36,444 nt of DNA. Origin: Paracoccaceae bacterium. GTDB lineage: Bacteria; Pseudomonadota; Alphaproteobacteria; Rhodobacterales; Rhodobacteraceae. Within the stretch, counting starts at the first letter, position 1. Each line of letters starts with the position of its first letter. The DNA is taken from positions 32,216 to 68,659 of the forward strand of contig NVSA01000001.1 of the NCBI GenBank assembly GCA_002401045.1, given 5' to 3'. A program made the position numbers and the translations under genes. A model generated the notes under the pieces. That model had not been told where the DNA came from. It was given only the letters and a program-made list of their open reading frames with translations, and did no database searches. Below, piece by piece: positions 23,926 to 32,287 of the stretch.

Positions 23926-24781
23926 CCCACTGGGCTCCTCTTTGTGACCACAACAATACAACCAAAATAACGAGAAAAGGCACCGCCGCGCGGTATTGGT
24001 TTAATCCAACAAAAACACTGGCAAGACCTTCAATGACCCCAATCAAGATGCCCCCCACTAACGCTGCACGGAAGCTCTTGAATGAGCCAATCAACGCCGC
24101 AGCAAAGGCAGGCACAACCAACAGACTCAATGAGCCAAAATCAGGGGATCGCAGAGGCGCTACCAACATAAGCGCAATAGACGTCATCGCACCGCTAGCC
24201 GCCCAAACACCAATTGCCAAACGCCGAACTGGAATGCCCAGCAATTCAGCCGCCATCGGTCTTTCCGAAAGCGCCCTAAGCTGTAGCCCCATGCGCGTGC
24301 GGTTTAGAACCTGCTCGGCAGCCACTGTAAGAAAGACAGCGAATCCGATTGCCACCAGGGATGCGGCAGTAATTGTAACCCCCGCCAATTGAATGCCAGC
24401 CCCGCCAACAATATCAGGGAATGCGCGTGGTTGCTGACCCCCCGTCAGGCGTTGCCCCATGGCGATAATACAGACCAATAAGGCGGCTGTGACGGCGGCT
24501 TTAATCGATTGGCTTGAACCAGAAAACCAAATCGTCGTAATCAAACCGACAGCGGTTGAGGCCAGTGCTCCGACTAGAATACCGACCAAAACTGAAGGCA
24601 AGAGCGGATAGCCCATTTCGGTCATTATGACCATGACGAAGGCACCGATAGCCCCAAGCGCCGTTGCTGTAAATTTCACCACGGAAACAAGCCGATAGGT
24701 AAATACCACACAGACCCCAAGGATCGCGTAGGCGCCGCCAGCGGATAGACCCGCCACGGCTGATGTCAGAAGAGAGTTCAT
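23912..24781 (-). CDS. livH: Branched-chain amino acid-type ABC permease, LivH
   Basis: The 289-residue protein is an inner-membrane permease with about eight hydrophobic segments, the length of LivH. It starts MNSLLTSAVAGLSAGGAYAI, and contains RTRMGLQLRALSERPMAAEL, the cytoplasmic EAA-like loop of this family. GTGAGGA precedes ATG 24781. Together with the LivM half of the next gene it forms the membrane channel. It lies 75 bases downstream of the binding-protein gene and overlaps the fused gene by 14 bases. Confidence 0.92.
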   Translation of the reverse strand: MNSLLTSAVAGLSAGGAYAILGVCVVFTYRLVSVVKFTATALGAIGAFVMVIMTEMGYPLLPSVLVGILVGALASTAVGLITTIWFSGSSQSIKAAVTAALLVCIIAMGQRLTGGQQPRAFPDIVGGAGIQLAGVTITAASLVAIGFAVFLTVAAEQVLNRTRMGLQLRALSERPMAAELLGIPVRRLAIGVWAASGAMTSIALMLVAPLRSPDFGSLSLLVVPAFAAALIGSFKSFRAALVGGILIGVIEGLASVFVGLNQYRAAVPFLVILVVLLWSQRGAQWDEAR

Positions 24782-24856
24782 AAGTTTTCCTCACCCGATG
24801 CAGAAACAAAGTGGCAACTATAGACATAGCCGCCACCTCATTATTGCTCGTACTTG

Positions 24857-26041
24857 TTAGTGTGCTTCAGGTAGTTCTAGCCACTCTGGCGTAACCACAT
24901 TCCATGCACCCGCTTTAAGCTCAACCACTTTAACCGCGCGCATTGCGCCATCCATTGCACCTTTACCAAACAGATAAGGACCTGCGGCAATCGGATAAGA
25001 TACAGGTTCCATTGTGCGCAAAGCAGATGACACCGCATCACGCGTGACAGGGCCATCAATGCCCGCAATCACATCCGTGATAATCCGTGCGGCCAAATAT
25101 CCACCTTGAGAAAACGCACTTGGCGATAGTTCAGCTTTGGTCACCATATCAAGCCAGCCTTTGTTCGCCTCATTACGCAAAGTGTAAGGTTCCCATTCGG
25201 TACCAACATAAATCGGTTGCTTGGTCTTTGCCAATGCAGAGGCCACACCTTCAGTATATCCTGATGCCAAGAACACCCAATCAATACCTGTGATGCCTTG
25301 CGCATCAGCCGTGTTGATCAACTGAACAATACCAGGTTCAACCTGATTGGTGAAAACCGCATCACAGCCCGCATCACGTGCGCGGATCAAATACGGTGTC
25401 AAATCACCCTGTACCGGAAGTGTCATATCGAGAATATGCAGTTTTTTGCCCGTGATGGCTTCCCAATCACTCATAGCGCCTTCCATTGCTTCGCGCCAAC
25501 CGCCGATAACATAGTTAAAGGCACAAACACGTTTAGCGTCCAGCTTCTCACTGGCGAAATAAAGCATCGCAGTCGACAACAAGTAAGGCCCAGGAGCCAC
25601 ACCAGAAACCGACGGTGCCGTGTAGCATACTGGATCAACAGCTAGACCAGCCACATCAAGCACATTCGAGCGTTGATAAAACCCTGCATTAACACCGCAA
25701 TCTAGCAAACTAGCACTCCCCACCATGGCGACAACTTTTTTGTTATCAACAAGGTTACGGGCAGCCTGTGTCGCAATCAGCGGATCGCCGCGATCGTCTG
25801 CAATCTCGAATTCAACCATACAGCCATTGATGCCGCCAGATGCGTTGAGTTGTTCAAAGAATGCCGCTGTCGCTTTTGGTGCTGCTGAAAAATCCACAGG
25901 CCCCGTGACAGTAGACACCGCACCCAATTGAATAGGTCCGTTTTCGCATGTCGGACCAGAAGCAAGTGCCGTTCCTGCCGTTGCGAGCAACCCTAGACCG
26001 ATCGCCGACCCCAATCGGATCGTTTTAGATAGTTTCTTCAT
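24857..26041 (-). CDS. ABC transporter periplasmic substrate-binding protein, LivK-like
   Basis: The 394-residue protein has a signal peptide ending GTALA and the type I periplasmic-binding fold of the Liv/HAAT family: IQLGAVSTVTGPVDFSAAP, DDRGDPLIATQAARNLVDNK, AMVGSASLLDCG, and IRARDAGCDAVF. Several cysteines (GPTCENG, LDCGVN, DPVCY) suggest disulphides. It captures the solute for the LivH/LivM channel. The ligand cannot be inferred from sequence; the cluster's enzymes point to a ketone- or alcohol-bearing carbon source. GAGAGGA precedes ATG 26041. The cupin gene ends 50 bases upstream. Confidence 0.92.
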   Translation of the reverse strand: MKKLSKTIRLGSAIGLGLLATAGTALASGPTCENGPIQLGAVSTVTGPVDFSAAPKATAAFFEQLNASGGINGCMVEFEIADDRGDPLIATQAARNLVDNKKVVAMVGSASLLDCGVNAGFYQRSNVLDVAGLAVDPVCYTAPSVSGVAPGPYLLSTAMLYFASEKLDAKRVCAFNYVIGGWREAMEGAMSDWEAITGKKLHILDMTLPVQGDLTPYLIRARDAGCDAVFTNQVEPGIVQLINTADAQGITGIDWVFLASGYTEGVASALAKTKQPIYVGTEWEPYTLRNEANKGWLDMVTKAELSPSAFSQGGYLAARIITDVIAGIDGPVTRDAVSSALRTMEPVSYPIAAGPYLFGKGAMDGAMRAVKVVELKAGAWNVVTPEWLELPEAH

Positions 26042-26091
26042 TTATTTATCCTCTCTCTTGTTAATTTATTGAATGAACACGCCAAAGACGG

Positions 26092-26553
26092 TCACTTCTC
26101 CTCCACGTCACTGAGCCGCTGAAAGCCGATAAAAACCAGCTCTTCATCGCCATTTACCCAATGATGCATAGTGCCAGAACCAAAGACGATGACGTCCCCT
26201 GGTCCAAAATCAAAACTTGAATCCATTGATCCGTCGGGGGCATCGTTGCCCATCGTGCCGTGACCCGAAACAATGTAGCCGACATAGGTGTCTGGCCCGT
26301 CATGGCTTACGATTTTGCCACCTGCCGCGACACGACCCTCAAACATTTTGTACCCGTCCATGCCGCTCCAAAGCTGTGCATAGCTAAAGCCTTCATTCGC
26401 CATGCCAGCGATCTCAGGTATTTCGGTAAGTGCGGGTGCCTCTAAAGCCTTAACCTTAGGTATGCCCGCCGCGTCATCCGTTACAACGTAGATGTCAGCC
26501 GTAGCCATAACTGGAAATAATGCGGCCGTAACCGCGTATAAAATGCGTCTCAT
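26092..26553 (-). CDS. Secreted cupin-domain protein
   Basis: The 153-residue product has a signal peptide (MRRILYAVTAALFPVMATA) and one cupin barrel. Cupin motif 1 is GGKIVSHDGPDTYVGYIVSG and motif 2 is GDVIVFGSGTMHHWVNG. Motif 1 has one histidine and an aspartate where the usual H-x-H lies, so metal binding, if present, uses a changed ligand set (H, D, and HH from motif 2). A periplasmic cupin placed next to a periplasmic binding protein could modify or bind the imported compound. This is inference. GGGAGGA precedes ATG 26553. It follows the SDR gene by 36 bases. Confidence 0.82.
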   Translation of the reverse strand: MRRILYAVTAALFPVMATADIYVVTDDAAGIPKVKALEAPALTEIPEIAGMANEGFSYAQLWSGMDGYKMFEGRVAAGGKIVSHDGPDTYVGYIVSGHGTMGNDAPDGSMDSSFDFGPGDVIVFGSGTMHHWVNGDEELVFIGFQRLSDVEEK

Positions 26554-26589
26554 AGTATCCTCCCTTATGGTGTATTTTCAGTGTTCTGG

Positions 26590-27384
26590 TTATGCCGTTT
26601 GGATGCCGTAACCCCCGTCGACATAGATTGGATGTGCCACCGAAAACGGCAACTCGCCCGCAGCCAGCATCGCCACGCTACGGCCCACATCTTGTTCTTC
26701 GCCCCACCTGTTCATAGGGACACGACCTGCCGCAATATGCGCATCAATCGCCGCCCTTGGTGATCCTTCGGTTTCATCAGAGGTCATTGCCGTGCTGATA
26801 AAACCAGGCCGAACCTCGTGTACATGAATGCCCGTATCGGCCAGCGTCAGCGCAAAGAGACCCGAAACCATAGAAAGTCCTGCCTTTGAGATGCAATATT
26901 CTGGAATAGCCACCGACACATGATTGGCCGCAATAGAGGTGATAAACACCATACTGCGGTAAAACTCTGTAGGTTCGGCATCCTTCATCAAACGCGCAAA
27001 CGCTTGGGATAGAAAGAGGTTCCCACGTAAATTAATACCAATGTTATGCTCAAACGCTTCGGGCGTTAATGTCAGCACATCGCTCAGTTGCAACGGGGCA
27101 ACCCCCGCATTGTTTACAAGACAGTCGATCCCGCCAAACGCATCCCATGCAGATTTTGCAAGACCCGCATGACCGTCAAGATCAGACACATCGCCTTGCA
27201 AAAAACAAACCTTTGCACCCCTGCCCTGAAGCATCGCAGTCGTTTGCGCGCTCACCTCGTCGTCATGTAAATCAATAAGCACCAGATCGAAACCTCGGTC
27301 TGCAAGTGCCAACGCACAACCGCGCCCTAAACCTTGCCGCCCCCCTGTTACAACAGCAACTGGCTTGTCTCTTACCTGCTTCAT
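26590..27384 (-). CDS. SDR oxidoreductase, first gene of the catabolic run
   Basis: The start is ATG 27384 (MKQVRDKPV) with GGGAGGA ahead of it; the open frame extends 56 codons upstream, but that part is arginine- and cysteine-rich and lacks SDR features. The 264-residue enzyme has TGGRQGLG at 13-20, NNAG at 91-94, S150, and YCISK with Y163/K167. VRPGFISTAMT and VDGGYG close the fold. The second strand ends LIDLH, implying NAD. Likely alcohol dehydrogenation or carbonyl reduction, substrate unknown. It heads the genes running to the thiolase and faces the AraC gene's 3' end. Confidence 0.9.
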   Translation of the reverse strand: MKQVRDKPVAVVTGGRQGLGRGCALALADRGFDLVLIDLHDDEVSAQTTAMLQGRGAKVCFLQGDVSDLDGHAGLAKSAWDAFGGIDCLVNNAGVAPLQLSDVLTLTPEAFEHNIGINLRGNLFLSQAFARLMKDAEPTEFYRSMVFITSIAANHVSVAIPEYCISKAGLSMVSGLFALTLADTGIHVHEVRPGFISTAMTSDETEGSPRAAIDAHIAAGRVPMNRWGEEQDVGRSVAMLAAGELPFSVAHPIYVDGGYGIQTA

Positions 27385-27664
27385 AGCGTCCTCCCTTACA
27401 GCCACGATTTGTCCTGTCGTTGAAATATTTCGACGGACACTCCTAAGCCTAACTCTATGCAAGCTTCTGCTTTCGGGTTGACACTGCAGGCACAAAAACT
27501 TTGCGGGGCGAGCAGATACACGATTTATCCGCCAAGGCAAAACGCAAAACAAAAAGTGCCGTTGAACATAAGGTAAGGATGGGATCAGTTAACAGCCAAC
27601 AGCGCCCAGACGGCTATTGGAATGAAAATGTAGACCAAACGGTAAAACGCATAACGCTCACCGC
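27385..27664. promoter_or_regulatory. Upstream region of the catabolic run
   Basis: These 280 bases lie between the AraC stop and the first SDR and should hold the promoter of the cluster. No clear -35/-10 pair or repeat stood out. Next to the AraC stop, the minus strand from about 27664 to 27587 has an open frame ending YIFIPIAVWALLAVN, a membrane-like segment without a usual start codon. It may be a gene remnant. Confidence 0.3.
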
Positions 27665-28627
27665 TTAATTAAATTTTTCCGAATTTTGCGCTAACAGGTC
27701 GCGTGGGGAATGGCCAAAGTGGGCTTTGAACGCACGGTTGAAACTAGACACGTTAGAAAACCCCATTGAATAGGCAATTTCACAAATCAATTGCTGGCCG
27801 CCAATTTGTTTTTCCAGTTCCATGCGGCACATCTCAAGCCGCCGCCTGCGCACCCAACGCATGGGCGACGTTCCCTCTGCCGCAAAAATTTCAGATAAAT
27901 AGCGGGAACTAATACCAATACCATTGGCAATAAGTTGCGGGTTAACTTCATCATCATAAATATGCTCTTCGATAAAGTCCCGCGCGCGTGCCAAAATTTT
28001 GCGCCGACCACGCGACGCCGCAGGCATATCATCACAAAGACTAGAATCGATAACCTCGCCAAGAAAGCTCAACAAGGATTGCGAAAAAACCTTTGCACCA
28101 CGGGCGCTAAGTTGTTTTCCATCGGTCAAAACTTCATACATCATCTGCTTGGCAACAAGCCCTAAACCATGCTGAACATCTAGCGGACGCCCCAAAATTT
28201 CATCAACCGAAATCGCATGGGATTGAAGCAACTTCGCAGGTATCCGCAACCAAATCGCATCCATAATATCCGACATAGCAATTTCGTATTCTTCAGTGCT
28301 CGTCAGCAGTGTCAACGCGCCACTCTTTAGGGTGCAATCCCGTCCAAGATGCTTAATATTCATGCCACCTTTTAGGGGCAGGCAAGCAAAATAATAGCTG
28401 TTATCCTCATCAACCATATGCCGCTCTAATCGCCGCGATATACTGTTTCGCGTTGAGTGCGTAGATCGGATCAGCGACAGTTCACCTATAGAGGAAACCA
28501 TAAAATCGGCCCGTGCATCTTTTGGCCATGACACATCTATTCGATTGAAAACTGATTTTATCATTTCGGGGTTATATGCCCGCATATGGAACATAGAAGC
28601 CCTAACTTCAGTGACAATTTTGTTCAT
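27665..28627 (-). CDS. AraC-family transcriptional regulator
   Basis: The 320-residue protein has an N-terminal effector domain of the AraC_binding_2 (FeaR/NphR) type, with ISRRLERHMVDEDNSYYFACLP around residues 64-85. A C-terminal double HTH covers about residues 215-315: NPQLIANGIGISSRYLSEIF for the first, and ICEIAYSMGFSNVSSFNRAF for the second, then GHSPRDLL. Regulators of this group usually activate catabolic genes in response to the substrate. It is on the same strand as, and directly before, the catabolic run, which is its probable target. GGGGGG precedes ATG 28627. It diverges from a GntR gene. Confidence 0.9.
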   Translation of the reverse strand: MNKIVTEVRASMFHMRAYNPEMIKSVFNRIDVSWPKDARADFMVSSIGELSLIRSTHSTRNSISRRLERHMVDEDNSYYFACLPLKGGMNIKHLGRDCTLKSGALTLLTSTEEYEIAMSDIMDAIWLRIPAKLLQSHAISVDEILGRPLDVQHGLGLVAKQMMYEVLTDGKQLSARGAKVFSQSLLSFLGEVIDSSLCDDMPAASRGRRKILARARDFIEEHIYDDEVNPQLIANGIGISSRYLSEIFAAEGTSPMRWVRRRRLEMCRMELEKQIGGQQLICEIAYSMGFSNVSSFNRAFKAHFGHSPRDLLAQNSEKFN

Positions 28628-28750
28628 ATTCCCCCCTTCGAATCAATCAAATATGAGCTCCAGCCCATTTCAGAAATATCTGTTTTATATCAAATACTCG
28701 CATCCCAATAAGACAGTCTCCCAACCGCTCACTAATCCATAAATGCTGAC

Positions 28751-28779
28751 TTGACCTTTTCTAATTTATGTAGGATTAT
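28751..28779 (+). promoter_or_regulatory. Candidate sigma-70-type promoter of the GntR gene
   Basis: TTGACC (28751-28756) and GATTAT (28774-28779) are separated by 17 bases in the 293-base AraC/GntR spacer. Just downstream, 28781-28797 carries two spaced GACAA half-sites (gacaataggacaac), a possible regulator site. Both are by-eye matches. Confidence 0.35.
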
Positions 28780-28920
28780 CCGACAATAGGACAACAGTCA
28801 AGCGTTTGACAAAAACTGCGGTAAAATCAAAGGAATACCGCATCCAATTCAGGCGTATGGGCAACGAAATTCATTTCAAAGCGCGTTCTTTAGAGCCCGC
28901 GTCAACAGATAGGACCTCTC

Positions 28921-29697
28921 TTGCCAGACAGCACCCCAAAAGCCTTGACCACATTGTCGAGCTTGAAAATAGAACCAGGTTACAAGCGCGTCGCAAATGC
29001 AATCGAAGCACAGATCGTTGGCGGGCAGATAAAGCTAGGTGAACTCCTACCAACAGAATCTAATCTTGCAGAAATGTTGGGCGTTCATCGCTCAACGATA
29101 CGTGAAGGAATACGGTCGCTGGAAAATGCTGGGCTTGTCCAGCGCGGGCGTGGAAAACGATTGCGGGTTTCGGTTCCAGAAATGTCTGCGGTAAGTTCAG
29201 TCATCACCCGCGCCCTTGGTCTAAAACAGGTCAGTTTTTTTGAACTATGGGAAATGCAAATGTTGCTAGAACCCTTTGCTGCGCGGTTAGCATCGCAACG
29301 CATTTCCGACGATCTCGCGCGCGAATTGCAAAAAAATGTCGACAGCTTACGCCAGAATCTAAATGATGATGAATTTGTAATCCGCAATGATACAAAGTTC
29401 CATCAGCTCATTGCCGAAGCGGCCCAAAATGCGGCTCTTACACTTTCAACAGCACCCATAGGTGCTTTGTTATTCTCCGCAACGGTCAATCTGTATTCTA
29501 CCGTCTCGCAAGCCCGCCACCGTCTCTTGGAATCCCATGAGGAAATTCTAGCGGCAATTCTTTCAAAAGACGCACAAGCGGCAGAAGAAACCATGGCACG
29601 CCATATTCGAGATTTTTATCGCGGTTACGAAATTTCAGGGGTCGACGTTCACGCCCCCATTCCGCTTGATCCTCGCGCATTGGATTTAGTGAAATAA
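28921..29697 (+). CDS. GntR-family (FadR/FCD subgroup) transcriptional regulator
   Basis: The 258-residue protein has a winged HTH with the GntR pattern (LGELLPTESNLAEMLGVHRS, then TIREGIRSLENAGLVQRGRG, about residues 40-78) and a helical FCD domain (ELWEMQMLLEPFAARLASQR ... NDTKFHQLIAEAAQNAALT ... SHEEILAAILSKDAQAAEE). The frame opens with TTG 28921 and AGGACC upstream. No ATG lies before the HTH, so TTG is the best start but uncertain. FCD regulators sense small acids or acyl-CoA-like compounds. Its divergence from the AraC gene suggests that the two share control of the catabolic run. Confidence 0.88.
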   Translation: MPDSTPKALTTLSSLKIEPGYKRVANAIEAQIVGGQIKLGELLPTESNLAEMLGVHRSTIREGIRSLENAGLVQRGRGKRLRVSVPEMSAVSSVITRALGLKQVSFFELWEMQMLLEPFAARLASQRISDDLARELQKNVDSLRQNLNDDEFVIRNDTKFHQLIAEAAQNAALTLSTAPIGALLFSATVNLYSTVSQARHRLLESHEEILAAILSKDAQAAEETMARHIRDFYRGYEISGVDVHAPIPLDPRALDLVK

Positions 29698-29737
29698 GCC
29701 TGAGTGTTCATATTTATGACAAGCGATATTTTTAATT

Positions 29738-30787
29738 TCAGCGATCACAATACAGCCGATCATAAACCTGCCCGATGATTGCCGCCTCTTTATCCACACT
29801 ATAATTCTGCTGCACAAAGAGCGCAATATCGGTTGCCATCCCCGTTAGCTTATCATCATCAGCCAACCAATCCGTTACAGCCGACGCGGCCGCGTCAGCG
29901 GCTTCTAGCGGCACAATTGTCCCAAAACTTTCATCATTAGAAAACGCTCTAAAGTACCCCGTATCAGAGGCAACAAACGACGCACCGCACGCCATGGCCT
30001 CTAGTGGGGTCATGCCGAAACCTTCGTAACGCGGCAAAGCAACCAGTAAACTGATTGCCCGCATCAAGGCAGGCATTTTATCCGCCCCGACTTCGCCGGT
30101 AAAAACAATACGGTCGGCCAAATCTGCCTGCGCAACTTTTGCTTTCAATTCGGCCAAGAACCCTGCGTGCTTTGATTGCGCCTGCCCCACAACCAAGGCC
30201 ACCGTATTGGGCAGGTTCGGCAAGCACGCAATCATCGCATCAACAAATATATCCGTGCCTTTTTCAGGGCGAACCCGCCCAACACAGGCAATGCCGCGCG
30301 CACCACCGTAGCCCAAGGACGCCCATTCAGCCTGCTTATTTTTGGCAGGCTGGAACCGCACGCAATCCACCCCGTGGTTCGCCACCGCCCAAACATTTGG
30401 CACGAAACTTGCGGCTTCCTTACTGGTTGCAATCACCGCATCCATCTTTGAGATCAACCAACGCGGATAGGCCGAATGACGACGGATCGCGGCAGATGTA
30501 AAAACAATCTTGATCGGCAGGCGCAAAATATCCCGTGCCCAAATTGCCAGCCGCATTTCGGGATTACGCCGTACATGCCAAATTGAAAATGGTTTGCCAG
30601 CAGGCGCCACTTTAGACAGTCGCAAAGCTTGCTTCTTAGATAATGGCGCATCACAACTCGGCAAAGCATGACCGACCAATGCAACATTCATATCTTTGCG
30701 TTGAACACCCAGCACATTGGATGCTGTCGCCGAGACGCCGGTGAAATTTTTGTTAAAGTTGGTGACAAAGACCTCAGGCGTCGACAT
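29738..30787 (-). CDS. Glycosyltransferase family 4, LpsB-like
   Basis: The 349-residue enzyme has a GT-B fold. The C-terminal domain shows GRVRPEKGTDIFVDA (about 169-183) and the E-x7-E donor-binding motif EGFGMTPLEAMACG, with E255 and E263. This form is shared with LpsB-type mannosyl/glucosyltransferases of the alphaproteobacterial LPS core. It would transfer a sugar from a nucleotide donor, perhaps GDP-mannose because manC lies 11 bases upstream. AAGGCGA precedes ATG 30787. Cytoplasmic, likely peripheral on the inner membrane. Confidence 0.88.
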   Translation of the reverse strand: MSTPEVFVTNFNKNFTGVSATASNVLGVQRKDMNVALVGHALPSCDAPLSKKQALRLSKVAPAGKPFSIWHVRRNPEMRLAIWARDILRLPIKIVFTSAAIRRHSAYPRWLISKMDAVIATSKEAASFVPNVWAVANHGVDCVRFQPAKNKQAEWASLGYGGARGIACVGRVRPEKGTDIFVDAMIACLPNLPNTVALVVGQAQSKHAGFLAELKAKVAQADLADRIVFTGEVGADKMPALMRAISLLVALPRYEGFGMTPLEAMACGASFVASDTGYFRAFSNDESFGTIVPLEAADAAASAVTDWLADDDKLTGMATDIALFVQQNYSVDKEAAIIGQVYDRLYCDR

Positions 30788-30798
30788 GAGTTGTCGCC

Positions 30799-32214
30799 TT
30801 AATCACGTGCATAAACATCCTCATAGCGGACAATATCATCCTCGCCCAAATAACTACCCGTTTGCACTTCAATCAAAACCATCGGCACTTTGCCAGGGTT
30901 TTCCATGCGGTGCTTATCACCGACAGGAATATAGACCGATTGATTTTCACCAACCAATTTGACCTCATCGCCGATTGTGACCTTGGCGGTTCCTTCAACC
31001 ACAATCCAATGCTCTGAGCGGTGAACATGGCTTTGCAAACTCAAAATGCCCCCTGGTTTGACCACGATCCGTTTCACTTGGAAACGATCGCCCATATAGA
31101 GGCATTCAAAACTACCCCAAGGCCGATGATCACGCGGATGTTGCACCGCTTGCACTGCACCGCGTGCTTTCAGCGCCTCAACGGCCAGTTTTACATCTTG
31201 CGAACGGTTTTTATCCACAATCAAAACCGCATCAGGCATAGCAATCGCAACAATATCTTTCAGCCCAATGCCCACCAGTTCCAACGCATCCGCCTCGGAT
31301 CGCAATAACGTATCCTTGCAATCAATCGCTTGCGCCGCCCCTGATGTCACAACCCCGTTTTCATCGGCTTCAGATTCGCGCCAGACAGAATTCCAATCGC
31401 CTAAGTCAGACCACTCGCCCACAAACGGCACAGCCGTCAGGTTTTTAGCAGGTTCCATAATCGCATAATCAACCGAAATATCTTTCGCATCCGACCATGC
31501 CTTCGCCCCTAACCGCAAAAAACCCAAATCAGATTTCGCCGTTTTCAACGCCTCCCCCACGGGGGCAATCATATCAGGTCGGTGTGCCTGAAACGCTTCA
31601 ATCACACTACGCGCTTTGAATAAAAATATCCCTGCGTTCCACAAAAACATGCCCGCATCCAACATAGCTTGCGCGGTTTTCTCATCAGGTTTTTCGACAA
31701 AACGTTTTAACTTAACCGCCCCGCCATCGTCTGAGACGGTTTCCAATTCTAAATAACCATAGCCCGTTTCAGGACGGTTCGGCGCGATGCCAAAGGTCAC
31801 TAGTTCACCGGCATTCGCCGCATCAACACCGCGCAAAACTGTTTTCGCAAACAGCGCCGCATCAGGCACATTATGATCACTTGGCAGAACCAGCATCATC
31901 GCCTCTTCATCTTGCGCCAACAAGTAGAGCGCGGCCGCCAAAATCGCAGGCGCCGTATTACGCCCCTGCGGTTCAATCAACACAGACGCAGGATCAATAC
32001 CCAGCTCCATTAATTGTTCTGTCACAATAAATCGAAAATCAGAATTGGTCAGCACAATAGGGTTTGCAAATTCAGCGCCTGTGACACGCAGTGCGGATGC
32101 TTGAAACAGCGATTGGTCGCCCACCAGTTTAGAAAACTGTTTCGGGTAGCTTTTGCGTGAAAGCGGCCAAAGCCGTGTTCCTGAACCGCCACATAAAATC
32201 ACTGGTGTAATCAT
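30799..32214 (-). CDS. manC: Mannose-1-phosphate guanylyltransferase / mannose-6-phosphate isomerase
   Basis: The start is ATG 32214 (MITPVILCGG); a GTG three codons upstream is less likely because ManC proteins begin this way. The 471-residue bifunctional enzyme has the nucleotidyltransferase signature GGSGTRLWPLSRKSYPKQF from residue 9, FVEKPDEKT, and a C-terminal cupin-type isomerase domain with QSHVHRSEHWIVVEGTA from residue 394. It makes mannose-1-phosphate and GDP-mannose from fructose-6-phosphate together with a phosphomannomutase that is not in this window. It supplies the GDP-mannose used by Gmd, whose gene starts at 36273. Confidence 0.95.
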   Translation of the reverse strand: MITPVILCGGSGTRLWPLSRKSYPKQFSKLVGDQSLFQASALRVTGAEFANPIVLTNSDFRFIVTEQLMELGIDPASVLIEPQGRNTAPAILAAALYLLAQDEEAMMLVLPSDHNVPDAALFAKTVLRGVDAANAGELVTFGIAPNRPETGYGYLELETVSDDGGAVKLKRFVEKPDEKTAQAMLDAGMFLWNAGIFLFKARSVIEAFQAHRPDMIAPVGEALKTAKSDLGFLRLGAKAWSDAKDISVDYAIMEPAKNLTAVPFVGEWSDLGDWNSVWRESEADENGVVTSGAAQAIDCKDTLLRSEADALELVGIGLKDIVAIAMPDAVLIVDKNRSQDVKLAVEALKARGAVQAVQHPRDHRPWGSFECLYMGDRFQVKRIVVKPGGILSLQSHVHRSEHWIVVEGTAKVTIGDEVKLVGENQSVYIPVGDKHRMENPGKVPMVLIEVQTGSYLGEDDIVRYEDVYARD

Positions 32215-32287
32215 TAAATTCACTGCCCATTTTATCGTTAGCGTATTATCCTACACATCTGTTACGAATACAAACCTCAATTACAGA

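Noticed and set aside
28806..28827. Promoter made of TTGACA near 28807 with TAAAAT downstream
   Set aside because: The spacing is only about 10 bases, too short for a sigma-70 promoter; the pair at 28751-28779 fits better.
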